A DNA stretch of 64,000 nucleotides from Psettodes erumei (Eukaryota; Chordata; Actinopteri; Pleuronectiformes; Psettodidae). The position numbers and the translations under genes are program-made. Positions 1 to 14,400 of this stretch are shown one piece after another. Within the stretch, counting starts at the first letter, position 1; the number at the start of each line of letters is the position of its first letter. The notes under the pieces were generated by a model, which saw only the letters and a program-made list of their open reading frames with translations, was not told the DNA's origin and ran no database searches. Location of the stretch: assembly GCA_016785225.1 (NCBI GenBank), contig JAFBJZ010000411.1, positions 1,540,001 through 1,604,000 on the forward strand, read 5' to 3'.

Positions 1-896
1 CTAATTTAGCAACTTATTGATAACCTGAGACAAAGTGAGGGCCAATTATTGATGAGACACCAACATAGTTCTTCATCCTGCTTATTCACTTTTCTTTTCA
101 AGAGTTAGATGAGAACCCCTCTCTTGTCTGAAGCTGTAGCCAGGAGCCAGTTAGCTTATCTCAGCATAAAGAATACAAAAAGGGGAAACTGTCAAAAGGG
201 AATAAAATCAACCTAACAGCACCTATGAAGCTCACAAATTAACATGTTATATTTCGTTTGTTTATTCTGCACAAAAAACAAGTGTAAAAAAAGGTACTGT
301 TTCATGTGGGTTTTATGTGGTGGACTGTTCTTTGCTGGACACAGTTGGTCTGTACTGTATTTCCAAAATTGTTGAACTATTCTTTTATGATAAAGTGAAA
401 GGGTTAACAGTTTCAACAAGACCTTGAAAATGTTTTTATTTTAGTAGGCTGGATTAAGTTGATGTAAGACAGCTATCAGACGACTGCAGCTGATGCACAA
501 CACAGCACAGGACCAGAAGGCATTACCTCAGTTCTCAATTTGCTGCTTTGGCTGCTTGTGTGTCAAAGGATTGATTTTAAAATTTCTTTATTTGTTTATG
601 AAGTACAACATAGTGTAGGGCCAAAATACATTACTGATATACTACTTACAGACCCTCCAAACCTCTCAGGTCCTGTGGGATTGGATTAGTTACTGTTCTG
701 AGGGTTAGAACAAAACAAAGTGAAACAGACTTGAGGTTTATGCAACACATATTTGGATGAACTGAGGAGAGGGCTCTTCTAACTTTAAACTGTAGACTTC
801 TGTCAGCTGCAGCTTGTTATCAAAGCTGAGGCACATGCCTGCTTTAACATATAAACATTTGATTTTGATTTTCTCTTCAGCGTGTTGTCTCATGCC

Positions 897-977
897 TTAT
901 GTAAAGCTCTTTGAAACACCTTTATGTTTGAAAGGTGCTATACAAATAACATGCATTCACCTGCTCTGCCTTGCCAA
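897..977 (+). mobile_element. Retroelement 3' tail with TTGCC-type end
   Basis: TATGTAAAGCTCTTTGAAAC, then TTTGAAAGGTGCTATACAAA, then CTGCTCTGCCTTGCC. This matches the common fish repeat tail (TAAAGC-x-CTTTGA ... GGTGCTATACAAATAAA plus TTGCC units) found at the 3' end of SINE/LINE insertions. It is short and diverged, with no body of the element recognised upstream. Confidence 0.55.
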
Positions 978-3900
978 AGTGTCTTTGAGTCCACGCGACA
1001 TAAACAGACTATATAAATTACTGTGGGCTGAAATAATAGCTGCAATAAAAGCAGATCTTGGCAGCAGGATCACAAATATCCACGTTATGAATTGTAAAGA
1101 CCTTCAGATGTTATCAGCTACCTGAGGATAAAGTAGCTTGGTGTGAATTTGTTACCTTCACTCTGTAGTGCCCTTGAGAGGACCCTAAAGCAGTCGGTTA
1201 CTTGATTTCATCTGCTGAAGTTGTCAGAGCACAGAGCAATAACACTATTCACAGTGGGTAACATTGGCCACAGCACATTATCTTGGCTCTTTAACTGCTG
1301 GTCACGACCTAAAATGGGTCATACGCATGTAATGCGGGTTGGTGCCCGCAAGATAATAATACAAGCAATATCTGGATTCAATAAGCCTGAATGTAAGGGT
1401 GTTATTAAATTTCCTTCTCAGGGCCTAAGTGCATAAGGACTTCCCTTTATTTATTTAGCTGATCTACGACTTTTATGTTTTTGCTCTACATTGTCCAAAA
1501 AGAACTGCATTATTACCCAGGTACTCTTTGCAGCATTTACTGTAAGTGTGGATAACTTTATTGCAATGCCTTGACTTCAACTATTACTAGACTAAGTTGA
1601 GACCTAAATAGGTTGGTAGGTCTGTTACTTATGATTTTATGATTCCCGCAGCTCTAGCAGGACTAGTTTTTACTGGACCTGAAGCTAAAGGTGAGTATGA
1701 ATTTGGATCTTGGGTTGATAAAAGTTTAAAAGGAGAGGATAGATACCTCATGAATAGCATATGAGAGAGTCTACATACTGCTGGCAAAGAAAGATAAGTT
1801 GGAAACCAGGTAGGCATTCAGAGAGAGGCAGACAGTGAAATAAGAATAAACCAAGAACAAATAAAGAATGAAGAATGACGTGCTATGGCTTGTGATTGTG
1901 ATCCTCAGCCAGTCAGAAAAGAGAAAGCATTTACCCAAATTGCAAGACATACAGAGGGATGAGGGTTGAAAGGATTAAGGGCATTCAAAAATAATAATAA
2001 AAAGGAGGGAATCAGGGAGAGAAGAAGGGCTGAAGGATGAAGGAAGGAAGGACAATAGGACTGGGAGGAAAGAATAAACGAGAGAAGGAGCTAACAAAGG
2101 AAGTGGAGAAGGAAGGAAAGAGGAGAAAGTGGGTCAGACATGCAGACAGTGGAGGCTGCTGCAGCTGGATTCAACAGACTGAAGCTTTGTGAAACCCTCC
2201 CTAATGTACAGCACACACACACACACACACACACTACAATCAAGCACACACTCCAAAGTCTATCACATCCAAACGCTTCTGCACACACACAAACTACATG
2301 ATTTATTAGCTCCTACTAGTCAGTCTCCGACATTGTAGCCACTCCCACCTGGGATCCATGGCAACATCATTCTCCAATCAGAGCTCAGATATTCAGCTTT
2401 TGGCTGTGGTCGCGTGTGTGTGTGTGTGTGTGTCTGTCTGTGTTTTCTCTCACATGCATCTAAATAGACTTGCAGGTTTTACTCTGAGTGTTTTTCATAT
2501 AACTTTCCTTCTCTTGTACATGTGAAAACTCTCTCAGGTTCAAGTGTTTTTCTTTTATTTCCGTGCTTGTTTGTTATTTACATGCGCATACGCATTAAGA
2601 TTATATGTGACCAGGAGTACACACACACACAGACACACACACCGACATGCCTGCTGGAGGAGTATGTGGAGGGAGTCTGGATCTCTGCCAAAGCAATAAA
2701 CTCTAAATAAACCTTGTGACACCAACACTGCTCCTCTCTCTCCTTTCATTCCTCTACAATCACGCACTCCTCTTTTCTTTTTCCATGTGCACTGCTCTTC
2801 TCTTCATTCTAAAATCTACATCCACCCTCTCTTTGCTCTCCCGTCGCCTCCTCCCTCCTTGCATGCACTCCTTCATCCAGCTGCATTACTCCCCTTTTCC
2901 ATCCTCTCTTTTTTCCTTCACTTTTTCACCCCCCGCTGTCAGCTCCTCTGTCCTCCTTTCCCCTCCAACAGCTCCTCTCCCTCCCCCCCTGCTCCCCCCT
3001 CCCCTGTCCATATAGTGATAAAGGGGAAAGGAGAGAAATGGATGGAGGAAAAGAGAGAGCACAACAAACAGGCAGACAACACGAACACACAGACACACAC
3101 TTTAATTAAAATGAGAGGAAAGCGTGTACACACCACACCATGTCTAATAGCAAATATTTAAAGATCAAATCCCAGTTATGAAAACCTTATTACTTGTGCT
3201 TTTATTGGACAAACTGTTTCATGTCAGCAAACAAAACCGGATTTGGGGAGGGATTAAATTGTCTCCAAAATCTCACATGACAATGTATCCAGACATCATG
3301 GATCGGCTGTCTTGTATGCAGCATGCATAAGCCCTGAAAGGATTAAAGAAGAGACTGGTCTGAGCTTTTGGAAATGTCTAATCCGTCGAGCCACATTTCC
3401 TTTAGGAATCCCCCTGCACTGTACAACAGGAGTGTACAACAGGATTAAAGACTTCTATTGGTCACCAGCAGTTCTATGCTCACGATAAATGTGTCTCACT
3501 AAATAATGATTATCTGCATTTGCCGTAAAAAGTAGACTACCTGAGTCAGGACTTTCACAGACGACTTGGCGTCAGCAATTCTAACTGATGCATCAACCTC
3601 AGGTGGGTGGGGGGTAGGGGGTGTCATTTTCAGTTTATTAATTCCGTTCGGTGGTTCATGGTTTAGCATTTTTATACTCACTCAACACCAATACTGATGT
3701 CTTTTCTTCATTTACTTCTTTACATTGAAATGTGCCATTCACGTGCAGTGTCGGTTCACCTCCACACCACGCTCCTGTTCATGACGCTCATGTTTTACCT
3801 AAAACCTCATGTTTTAATGTTCATCATCTGAGGTGTACAAACATCAAATTTCCACACAGTCAGGGTACGGAAAAGTTGGCGTCTTGGTCACAGGTCATTT

Positions 3901-6900
3901 ATGAAATCCTACCGCACCGCGGAGTGTCTCTCCTGCTGGGCTGCTGACAGTGCTGTCAGCTCGACACCCAAGCTGAGAGTATCAGAGCTGCCCTGTTTCT
4001 ATCACGGGTCTCCATCACAGTTAGTTTTGTGGTTTGCCCATTTAAAGACCAGCCTACCACACTACTGCCCCTGCATCACATCTGATGATTCAGTCAACGT
4101 CTTTTAAGGGAGAGTCCTAAGTTCTACCTTCACTAAATTGTGTACTGTGTATCATCGGGTCAGATTTGGCCAGAAATCTGCTGACCTGCTTTATTTGACA
4201 ATGTGGGAAATATTTTTAACCTTCATGTACTAGACAATTAGAGAAATTCTTTATTTCACTCTCTAAGAAAGTTATTTTACTGATCTCATTTGATAGTTCT
4301 TTTTAAAATCAAGTTCACAGTCTATGGTTTATGCTCATTTTTTTAGTCTTTCTATTCTGTGAACAGAGGTAATTGTGGGTCTAGTTCTAATGAACAGTTG
4401 GGTTAGTGCTACACCTCTGCAGATAGTTTCACACACTATCTGGCAGATAGTGTAGAGAGGTTCCTCTTCATCCACATCTTCTCAGGAGGGAAAGTCGAGA
4501 AGGGAGTTAGTCAGACTCAAATCACACTCGCCAGTAGGAGAAAGGCTTCACACAGCAAGGCGTGAAGCCTAATTGGCTATGTTTTATTGCCCGGCCAGCC
4601 AGGGGTAAGTGGAGGTCTGAGGAATGTGTTTGCAGATGCTACAGGGTTCTCAGCAGGGTAACTTTATTCCATAATGGTTTCGGAGTCTGGGACAAAGGTT
4701 GGGCAAAATTGTGTTCAGAGGTTTATTGGCAAAAGAAGTGAAGGATTTGGGGCGCTAACAGGGTGGACCCATCTGACTGTAATCTTCCAATTAGTTTAAA
4801 TTTATTATACTCTGGATTTACAGACTGAGGACGGGCCTCCCTGCTGAAAGAAAATAGCTGAGACTGGCCAGGGTGGATTTGATGGCAGCTGAGTTGGTCT
4901 GCTGTGACCATAAAAGCAACTTAAGCAGGTGATAATATTAAAACTCTGGCCTTAAACAGTCTGCTTGAATCAGTGTTTTTTTCTTCTTTTAGCATCCCAT
5001 CTCTGCTCACCTTAGATTAAAAGCCTCTTGACACGATTAACAAGTTGTAATCTGTGTATTTGCTCAAGTTGAAACTACAAGAGAGATGACTTTCATCTTT
5101 TCCTCTTTGTGAAGTTGCAACCATGTTGGCATGCAATGAAACTGTCATAGACAGATCAAACAAAATGGATCAGAAAAACCACTGTGTACATCGCAAGGCA
5201 GTGGAAACCAAAAGGACAACCAATGGTAAACTGTCAATTACCCAAGTTTTTTTTTTTAAGTCTGTGAGACTATCATGGAACAAGTACTGAACAAACCAAA
5301 TATTAAAAGAAGGCGAGTTTGCAGCAAGTTTGGTAAGAGCTCACTAAGCTGCTAAAAGGCAGAAACTGTTTTGTACTGCAGGTGTAACCGCAGAGGTGAA
5401 ATCATGTTGCATACTGTAACCATGGAGCAGCAAAGTAGCAACAACCAGATTTATGTCTGTTTGTTTTCTTTTTCCCCCCAGTACCAATATTTACTTCAGT
5501 TACTGCTGAGTCACTAGAGGCCACCATCCACTACTGTCTCTACAGTGGGAAGGTCATACTGCACCCTTTCATCTACATTAAAAAAGCATAAATGGGGACA
5601 CAAAAGTACTGAAAAACATGCAAACAGAAAAGTAGGACACTGGAGACCACACATCTTAGTTGCTTTTGTTATGACTGTACAAAGACGAGTGAAACTGAAA
5701 ATCTGGTCTGTTGCACACTATTTGATTATCATCTGTCATCTTCAGCTAACTTCAACCAAGCCCTGAGAAAAACTGTTCCCAATATGAATAATGTAAACCA
5801 TCTTACAAATGCCTGTTTTGGAGTCATAAATAACATTATAATAACAATATTCCAGCAAATAAACACCTGTCTCCAATAGATGCCTAGTCAAGAGATTGTT
5901 TACACTGCAGGTCATAAAAGTGCTCACAAAACCACTAAAATGTGCCTGAAGCAGCCATGATAACATCAATGAGCTATGTCACTAATCTAATTGAGGTATT
6001 TAATATCTAAACTGGAAAAAGTATGCAGGTTTCTATTATGGCAAACAATAAATCTATGTCTTTAATTGAAGAGAAACAATGTGTTCATAACTTCTTGGTT
6101 TTGATGTGTAGAATAAAATTGTCTGCTTTTGGTTATGAGATCTAATGTGGTTGATCCCATGGCTGAAACAAATCAAGTATTAGGCTATAACTGAGTTTGG
6201 CATGAAAAAACAATAAATATAGCCAAATGGAAATAGATACTACGTGCAAATCTAATAGTCTATGCCTTTCACTGCAAACTTCGTGTAGGCAGTGGTTCTT
6301 TTCTACCATGTAGAGGACAAAAATAAACACACTAAACACATATTAACTGCAAAATAGCTGCAAAAATTCTATAAATCGATAAGTCTGGCAGGTGACTTTC
6401 TTGCTTCCTGGACTCCAGTATACATCTCACTTTGTCTGACTGGAAACCAATATAATCCAAACAAAGCCTGACTGGCCTGGCTGCCTGCTGAGCAGATCTA
6501 TTCTAAGTGGCAGCATTAAAGCCTCAGCCCAAAGAATATGAAATGAATGTACTTCAAGAAAATCTCTTGTCATTTTTAATTCACTTTGATTCATGCAATA
6601 AAAAACTACTATTGTGAAATATCAAGGATATAAATAAAGAGGTCTTTACAGTCAATAATTTCAGATGGACTGTGTACTTGACAGTGTATGCAATCAATTA
6701 AGAAAATCCATCCTTCCAGCTGTTTACAGCAACATATCTCAAGCTCCAGAGGCCGGTTTCTCAAAGCAACTTCAACATACAAGACAACTGCACAACCACA
6801 ACCACTTAACAACTGCAGTCTCACAAATAGGTCACCTGATGATGGTTATCAACTTGGTAAAGTCATCCCAGGGTTTCCTGAGCGGGTTCACATGAAAGGG

Positions 6901-7814
6901 GTGGTGTTTGTAACATATGACCGATCACAAACATGGACAGGTCATTTATGAAGACGTTAAACACATAATCTGGACTAAAAACAACTACACGCTGATCTCA
7001 AACACTCACTCTCATGTCAAATTAGAAGCTCAAACCCAATGCTTTGACAAAGATCGACAGTAGCTTTTCACACATACAGGAAAAGAAAATAAAAAAAGTT
7101 CGAGCAACATTTGAGTTGACCGCACTGACAGGCTCTCAGAGGATGTGACTAAATTGGACCTTAGAGGGCGGCGCTTGCCGTTATGCTCTGAGAAGTGAGA
7201 TTTCACGGTTGAGCTGCAGCAGTGTGTTGGCCGGTACCGTCTGAGAGACCCTAACGTAAAATATTAAAGACCTGGGTCAACTGGGGGGCCCTCATATCGC
7301 TCTCATTACTTATTGACGCAGCCCTATCTGTGTGTAATGCAGATAGTGAGCCTGTAGGAGTGTGCGTGAGTGTGTACTGAGAGACAGAGCGGAGATGGCT
7401 GACATGAGCAAACACTCACACAAGGTGCACACACATTCATGCAAGCACACAACCAGAAATAGACTTGGATGGTAAGGTTGTTTTTTTATAGTAACTGGAG
7501 TGTGTGCATCATTCAGCTGTGCTCAGTGTATGTTAGTATATAAATGTGTTACTAGGCCTGTGCATGTGTGTGTATTTATCTGCATTTGTGTATTAAGGTC
7601 AAACACAAGCTTATCAGTGTGTGCCAATGTGTGTATATAATTTCATGAATCCATATGTTTACACAAGTGTGTGTGGTTTCTCGTGCACGAGTAATGTATG
7701 ACATGATAATAGTGTTAAAACCTGTATGCAGGTGGATGTGCCCTTGTATGCATTTATTTCTACATGTGTGAGGACACATACAATATGCTCAGTGCCAGGT
7801 GGTCAGTGTCTGCC

Positions 7815-7816
<2 letters not shown>

Positions 7817-7858
<42 letters not shown>
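7817..7858 (+). repeat. (GT)n microsatellite with nearby (CA)n
   Basis: About 20 GT units. An opposite-sense CA array follows at 7987-8014, about 130 bases away, so the two can pair. Confidence 0.93.
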
Positions 7859-7983
7859 TGCCGCCATGCTGCTCCTATTGTCTTATCAAAATGATGTGCA
7901 TTTAAGGTTTAACTTCTGGTGAATTATTTATCCCCCAGCAGCCTTGGCACCTGCACTGGCCATGGGTCTGAAAACATATACTC

Positions 7984-8014
<31 letters not shown>

Positions 8015-9600
8015 CTTACATGTATATATGCACACAAACAGTGTGCAAGAGCACACTGCTGTGCAGAATTATACAGCTGAAGCAGCTATAAATATTTATA
8101 CCTCTCCCGTCTCATATTTATTTCATCCAACAGGACTCTTATCAGACGGGCAGCGGGATGGTGAGGATATCCAGAGAGAAAAAGAGGGAGAGGAGGAGAA
8201 GATGATAGAGAGAGAAATAGATGGAGGTAGGGGCACAGAAAAAAGAGAAAGCTAAAGGGAGACAGGATGAGAATACTGAAGTTGTTTTAGAAATGTCAAA
8301 AAAGAAGATGGAGATTAAAAACAGAGAATGAGGAAAACACTGACTAAAAGTTTTGTATTGGAAAAGTGAAGCAGGCAGATAGTAGGAAAGTCAGGACTAA
8401 GATGCTAAAGGAAAAAAAGCGAGGGGACGATAAAGGTTAGAGGCCGAGCAATAAAAGGATGGTGGAGAATTGAAGTCACTCAGGAGTTTCATTGTTGTTA
8501 CTATCGAGCAGTCGTAATGGCAGCCATTGAGGTGCACAATTGAAGCTGGCCTACCAATGCCACTTAGCTGGGATAAAAGGCTTCATGCCCTGGCCTTTCA
8601 CTCTTGCTGGTAAAGACCAGCCACTGGGCTACAGCAGCCAGGCAGAAAATGTCAGGGAAAATATCACTCTGACTCTGAAAATAAAAGGACAAAAAGAGAC
8701 AGAGTCAGTCAGCACATGCTTTGTTTCCCAGGAGTTGTGGAAAAAGTTTCATGTTGCTACTTGAGAAGTCCTATGCCATTACATAATGCATGTCTCAGCA
8801 GCAGCACAAGGGGAGGGCACAAAGAATTAGTATATTTCATGGAATACAAAAGTCCCCCCTTGAAATAAGAAAGTTGACCTATATGTGGCTGTTTAGTTGC
8901 AGAAAACAATCATGTTGAGAGCTGGTGAAAAGTCCCACTTAATCAAGCCCTGATCTCGTTTACCAACCACAAACTCTGATTTTGCATCATGAAGCTTGTG
9001 ATCAAACTGATGATTAAGAGAAGGAAGTAGGTGGGGGGACCATGCGTATATAATTTTGAATTATCCAAACCATACATTCTGTGGAAATAATTGTAAAGAG
9101 AAGCCTAGCAAGCACAGTATGCAGGAAACCCCCAGAAAACATAAAAGATCAATACTCCAACAAAGAGCAAAGGGTAAAGTAGAGGACAGTGCAAACTCCA
9201 GGCCAACGGGTGCAAGGAGCTGAAGACAAGGCTCCTTTCCTCACTTAAGACCAGGGTGGACCCTGTTAAATCAACGGAGACAACCACAGGCATCCCTGTG
9301 GACACCCATTGAGTGGCTCGACTTTCAGAAGATCCAGCCAGAGTCTTCAACTCACAAGGGTTCAGGGCTTACTGCATGACAAATCATTCAACAATTTAAG
9401 AAAACGATACGGATGTAGCACTGCTGGACCAGCAAATGAAAAGTATCAAAGTCAGTGCAGTGATGCAGCAATTCAGGACAAATCTGATTTTCTGTTGCCA
9501 ACTTTAAAAAATATTTTACAGTTTACCTGCCAGGTTTTGTTAGGAATTAATGCATCAGGATGTTTTGTCTCCGTTTTATCGTATGAACGCTGGACAATGT

Positions 9601-9943
9601 CTGCAGAGCCCTTTCACACATGTAGCACACAACAGAAGAGCGTCCATGTGAGGCACGTTCTCACCTTCAGGAAATACTAGCGATGCGGGTGGATGATTCT
9701 ACGCGTGCGGGAGGCAGGACGGTAGCTTCATCATCACGCCCACTCACGGGTCGTGAATTCTGCAGACAATTATCGGCTCGATCAGACATTACACGGACTT
9801 TCTACTCGGGAGCTGGCAGGATAAAGTCTGTGTAACGTACGGTCCAGCTGATTCAGACATTTGTGTTCTCACACACAACTCCTCTGGGTGATGTCTAGAT
9901 AAGTTCAGGGTTGCAGCGCACGTGTGAAAGCACTAGACGTTGC
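9601..9943. mobile_element. MITE-like element with imperfect terminal inverted repeats
   Basis: The left end CTGCAGAGCCCTTTCACACA (9601-9620), reverse-complemented, pairs with CACGTGTGAAAGCACTAGAC near 9919-9938. The shared core is GTGTGAAAG with matching flanks (CAT/CACGTGTGAAAGSRCT). The interior is about 300 bp, has no long open frame, and carries more CpG than its surroundings (9670-9790). Size, terminal inverted repeats and lack of coding fit a non-autonomous DNA transposon. No target-site duplication could be fixed by eye. Confidence 0.5.
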
Positions 9944-10223
9944 AGATGTGGTTCTCCACCCATATAGCCAAAGTACACATACTTTCATTGATGTTGGCAT
10001 TACTAAGTGTTTCTGAGCCCTTTCTTTTGCCCTGGAGGGCAGCTCAGTGACCTTGTGGCAGAACATTAACAAAGGAGCCAAAGGAACCACTCTCAGTAAG
10101 CTTTGAAGCCTAAGGGCCGTATTACACAGTCAAGCTTAGCATGTAGCATTTTAAGTAGCAGGGGATCTCAACAGGCAGTTTCTAGCATAGCGAATATCCA
10201 AAGGTGTAAAAGCTTTTTCTCGC

Positions 10224-10364
10224 CTTCAGGTCATACATAATGATGCAGCAAGATTCCTCAGCAGAGCAAAGGATCAGACACAGGAGGCATTTTCACATTT
10301 GCAGTGGATTTTAGATTTGATTGGAAGATTAGCTTATTGTTTCATTTTAAATGCCTTCAATTGA
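10224..10364 (+). mobile_element. Possible L2-like LINE reverse-transcriptase relic
   Basis: Forty-six codons in frame read LQVIHNDAARFLSRAKDQ, then SHLQWILDLIGRLAYCFILN, ending in AFN before a stop. The pattern QxxxNxAARxLxR, followed after about 12 residues by HLxW and then a hydrophobic FxIL-x-AxN, is that of the C-terminal part of L2/CR1-type retrotransposon ORF2 (QNAAARLLTR...HWLPV...FKALN). It is short and decayed, with the usual LPV replaced. I rate it as plausible only. Confidence 0.45.
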
Positions 10365-11250
10365 CTCCTGGTGACATTTAGGAACCTTTACACCTTTAGC
10401 TAACAGGTAATGATACATTCTGTCTGCTATAAATGTGTCTGCTCAGTTGTTTGAACTTCTTCCTGTAAGTTGTCATTACCTGTTGTCATTTGCCTCTTAT
10501 TCCTAATTTAACTGTCTCTTCTTCAATGATTTCATCTATTTAAAAAATACATTTTCCCTAAATACTTTTATGTTTCGTTCTGCCGCATGTTCAGTCGTTC
10601 ATAATCTTTTGCCAGCAAATCACTTGAAAACTAATTCATGCAATGCAGTTTGCCCATCATCATGGGTTGGGAAGCTTTCACCTGAACAGATGCCAGTATG
10701 TAATCAAAGCCACAGTTAAAGAAACACCTGTAATCGCATATTTCAACCTTAATTAGTCTGATTTACAATATGAAATGTGCTGATAAATCCCCTGGATCAG
10801 AACTGATCTGTCACAGCTCGTCTCTTCTGAACGAGCTCAGTCAAAGCAGGTGATGTGTTGTGTTTGATCTTTCCTCAAAAACTATATGTCCAAATCCTGT
10901 CAATCGAAAGTTTTTGATGTCTGAAAAGCCTCTCTGGAGAATCCATCAGCAAGCAGAAGCAGAGGCCAAAATCCTTGTAGCAGAGAGCTCGTAAAAACTA
11001 CAGCAAGAACCAGACTGTTTTCCCCACAGGAGTCCACGTTACTCTACCGGTCACTTTGGGAGCAAGCCAACCATGATTTCCAGGTCTTTCCTGAATCTAG
11101 AAATGAGACCTGGTTGGCTGGTAAAACACTTATAGCGGCTGTTAAGTGCTGAGATTAAACAGTAACCATTGCTGGCGGATAGACGAGGTCCTTGTCTTGG
11201 ATCTTTCTCAGCACTTTGAAGCAATTTCAGGGCTCAACAGCTACCTTCCC

Positions 11251-11445
11251 TTGAATTTGCCACTAACAATAGATACGTAAACTGTAAAATGCACTTAGGA
11301 TTACGTAAGCATATAAAAAGTATCACAAAATTCAGCCCAAACAATGTTGAACCAGTATTATCCATGGAAAAAATAATGTGATCCACTCATCAATGCAATA
11401 CTAGTGTGGATCGCTAGTTGAGCTCAAGGTGGGCGAGACAACCTG
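11251..11445 (+). repeat. Dispersed repeat, copy 1
   Basis: Shares a run of blocks with 21982-22220 in the same order and orientation: AATAGAT then AAACTGTAAAATG, a middle block around AAAGTAYCA, then TTCAGCCCAAACAA, then a GTRTTRTCC-like block and TGATYCACTC. The copies differ by many substitutions and small gaps, as expected of old insertions of one family. No coding or terminal repeats were seen. Confidence 0.6.
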
Positions 11446-14400
11446 CTTACAAAAGCCGGTGAAAATTACTGTGTGAAAGAGAAACATTAATTGGACGCAG
11501 CAGTAAATGACTCTGAGTTCAGATACTGAGGTTGGAAAGATACACAGATTCACTAAATATGGAAATCATTGAGCTGCAGCTGTGTATGCGTGTCAGTGAT
11601 GAGATGGCATCATCCGCTGAATAAATAATTACATGATTTTTAAATAATCACAATTCCAGAAGCATAAAGCATTAAAAACCTTGTGTATTTTTCTATTCAA
11701 CTAAATACACTAATTTTGCTTTTAAATATCTTTCCGTATTCCTTTATTGAGGAAAAACACATTATTTGATGAAAAGTCCCTTAAGCACTCTGAAATTTTC
11801 AAACTTGGAGCACATGTGCTGCTTGGGGAAAAAAAAAAGTACGCGTCAAGCCCTGATCTTGGAAACAGACAGCAGCCTGAGAAGAAGGGATTGTGTGTAG
11901 TGAGCCAGTATTAGGTTTGGAGCACAGCTGTGTGTGGGGAGCCAGGTTGATGTAGATCCAACAGGGTGGGTCTGTCTGCTGCATGACTTGGCCACGTCTG
12001 GTCCCCCCCCTCCCCCCAACACATGCGTGCACGCAAGCACACACACACACACACACAAACCCCAATGTGTGTAGAAGTGTGTAAGTTCTATAGTGTGCAA
12101 ATGTAAGTGGTACACATGTACGCATTGTGATGAATGTCTTTGTGTACTATGTATGTGTGTGAGAGTATATATTTTTTAAATCATTTTTTTTATCAATATC
12201 CCTTCAAATTTGGAGTTTACCACCAATTGTAGGCATTAAATTCAGTTTACAACTCATGAAGACTACATCTGTAACAGTGAAAACACATCTGCAGCTTTTG
12301 AAGGACAGGAGCATTAATTGGGCAGTTATGATCTAATGAAAAGATGCTACTGATTTGCATTATGGGAAGGGTTTGACCCATATTTTGGCCTCTGCTGTTT
12401 CAGTTTCTACTATTTATTCACTTTAACTTGTGAATCACTCGGAGTTCAGTTTTAAAGATTAAAGTGGACAGTACATAGGAACTTCAGTGGGTAAATGAAA
12501 ATCAGATGTAACCAGGAGCGGTGAACAAGGGTCAGAGCCATAAAAAGACTGACAAATGACTTTCTAAATGATGTGTTCTTTGGATAATTGTGTAAAACAG
12601 ACATGGCATCTGATAAATAAATTAAAGTCAGGAGAAGTCCAGCAATTTTTGTGGTCTCTTTCAACAACAACCTTCTGTTTAGAAACATAATAAAAAATAA
12701 AAAGAATTGAAGAAGTTGGGAGACTTTTTTGATAGGTTTTGTGAGCCATGGCTTTTATGAATTGTGATTGTGTGTTAACACAGACCACAAAATTGTAGGA
12801 AATCTCTAGATGTTGGCAGTCTGAGATAATAAAGACACAAGCAAGCCGCATTTCTTTTGGTCTTGAACTTCTCCTGATGCGAAAACTTCTCTTTGTCCTT
12901 TTCCAGCCCAGCTTGTCACTGAACTGTAAGCCCAAGCTGGCAAACTTGTGGTTTCAAGCTTGTGTATACATACATATTTCCCCCTCATTCTTTACTTTGT
13001 TTCAAAACTTCCTCCCCAGTCTTCTCAATACAGAACCGAGCTCTGAGGGGGGTAGTGGAAAGTAAACAAACAGTGAAGCTGTAACCTGTAGCCAAAGAAA
13101 ACTAGCTGATGGGCTTTCCTCCCTTGCCTCTGCACAGTGTGCACCAACAGAGCTTACCTGACAGATATTATTCCTCAACCTGCTGATTCCAAGCATGTAT
13201 CTAAAGGCTCAAGGACCTGCTGTCCAGGTCTGACTGTCAAAAAAACTCCCTCCAAATCCCTATTTTCTCACTCTCGGGTCACGTCTTTTCCTTTTTTGCA
13301 ATTCTTTTCCATAATTACCCCTACTTCTCATCAATTATCATTTCTCTTCTGTTAACCTCCTTCTTGCTTGGGAGTGCTCGGTAATGAAAGGGGATATCGA
13401 AAACATATGTGATGTAAAAAAAACAAAAAACCTAAAAAAAAAAAAAAAAATCCTTAAGTGGACTGTTTCATAAGTGTACTGTCCTGTTCTGCTCCGTGGG
13501 CCTCCTGGGTGTGGGGCTGCTGACCTGCAGGGCTGAGTGTGCTGCCAAGTCTTTACCGTGAGAGAGCGAGTGAGAGCAGAGGGCAGGGCAAAGAACAACA
13601 CTGTGCCATCTGACACTCTGCCAGCCTTGGCTGGAGCACCGACGCACTAAGAAGGGGGAAAAGACTAACTGCAATTGTTCGACTCAAGTCTTTATAGATG
13701 TGAAAACATACGGGAGGAAATGAGCGAGGAAAAGGGATTCTTTCACACCTGCTTTCCCTCCATCAGCCCCAGCTCTCCCCCCGTCTCCTGTCCCATGCTG
13801 AGACTTGGCACTTCCCCCTGATTCATCCACCTCCTCCACAGCTTCAGCACCTCTTCTCCTTTCTTTTGCTCCGTCCTTACACTCTCAAGTCCAGACCTTC
13901 TACTCTCCCTCTTTGCTTGCATGGCTCGCGCCTCCACCCTGCACTCCTCCTTTTCTCTGGCACCGACTTATTTTCACCCAGCTCTCTCTAATGTTGGTGT
14001 AATATACAGAACAGTCATTTCTACTTAGTTTTAACACGATCAACATGCCAATTTTGAATTTTTACGATATGTTTTTTTTATATTTAGTTCTACAAATAAG
14101 TCATTTAAATGAAGAAAATGATGTTTGCTGAGTGTGGGGTCGGGCCGTGGCGGTGATTTTTGAGTGAGTTTCTGGATGGAATCAGCTGGAAGGAATGACT
14201 GCAGCACAGGTAAAATTAACTCTTTGACATTGTTATGTAGCCTATGAAACTGCCAATCCAATTTATTCAGCTGCTGCTGCAGATTGTTGCAGCCCACTTT
14301 AACACCTGAGTATGAGGTAAATCTCTCTCAGAGTGAAGTACAGTTCACAACGCGTGGTTTTGCAGTGGTTTGGTAAAAGGCACTCACGCGGTACCTTTAG

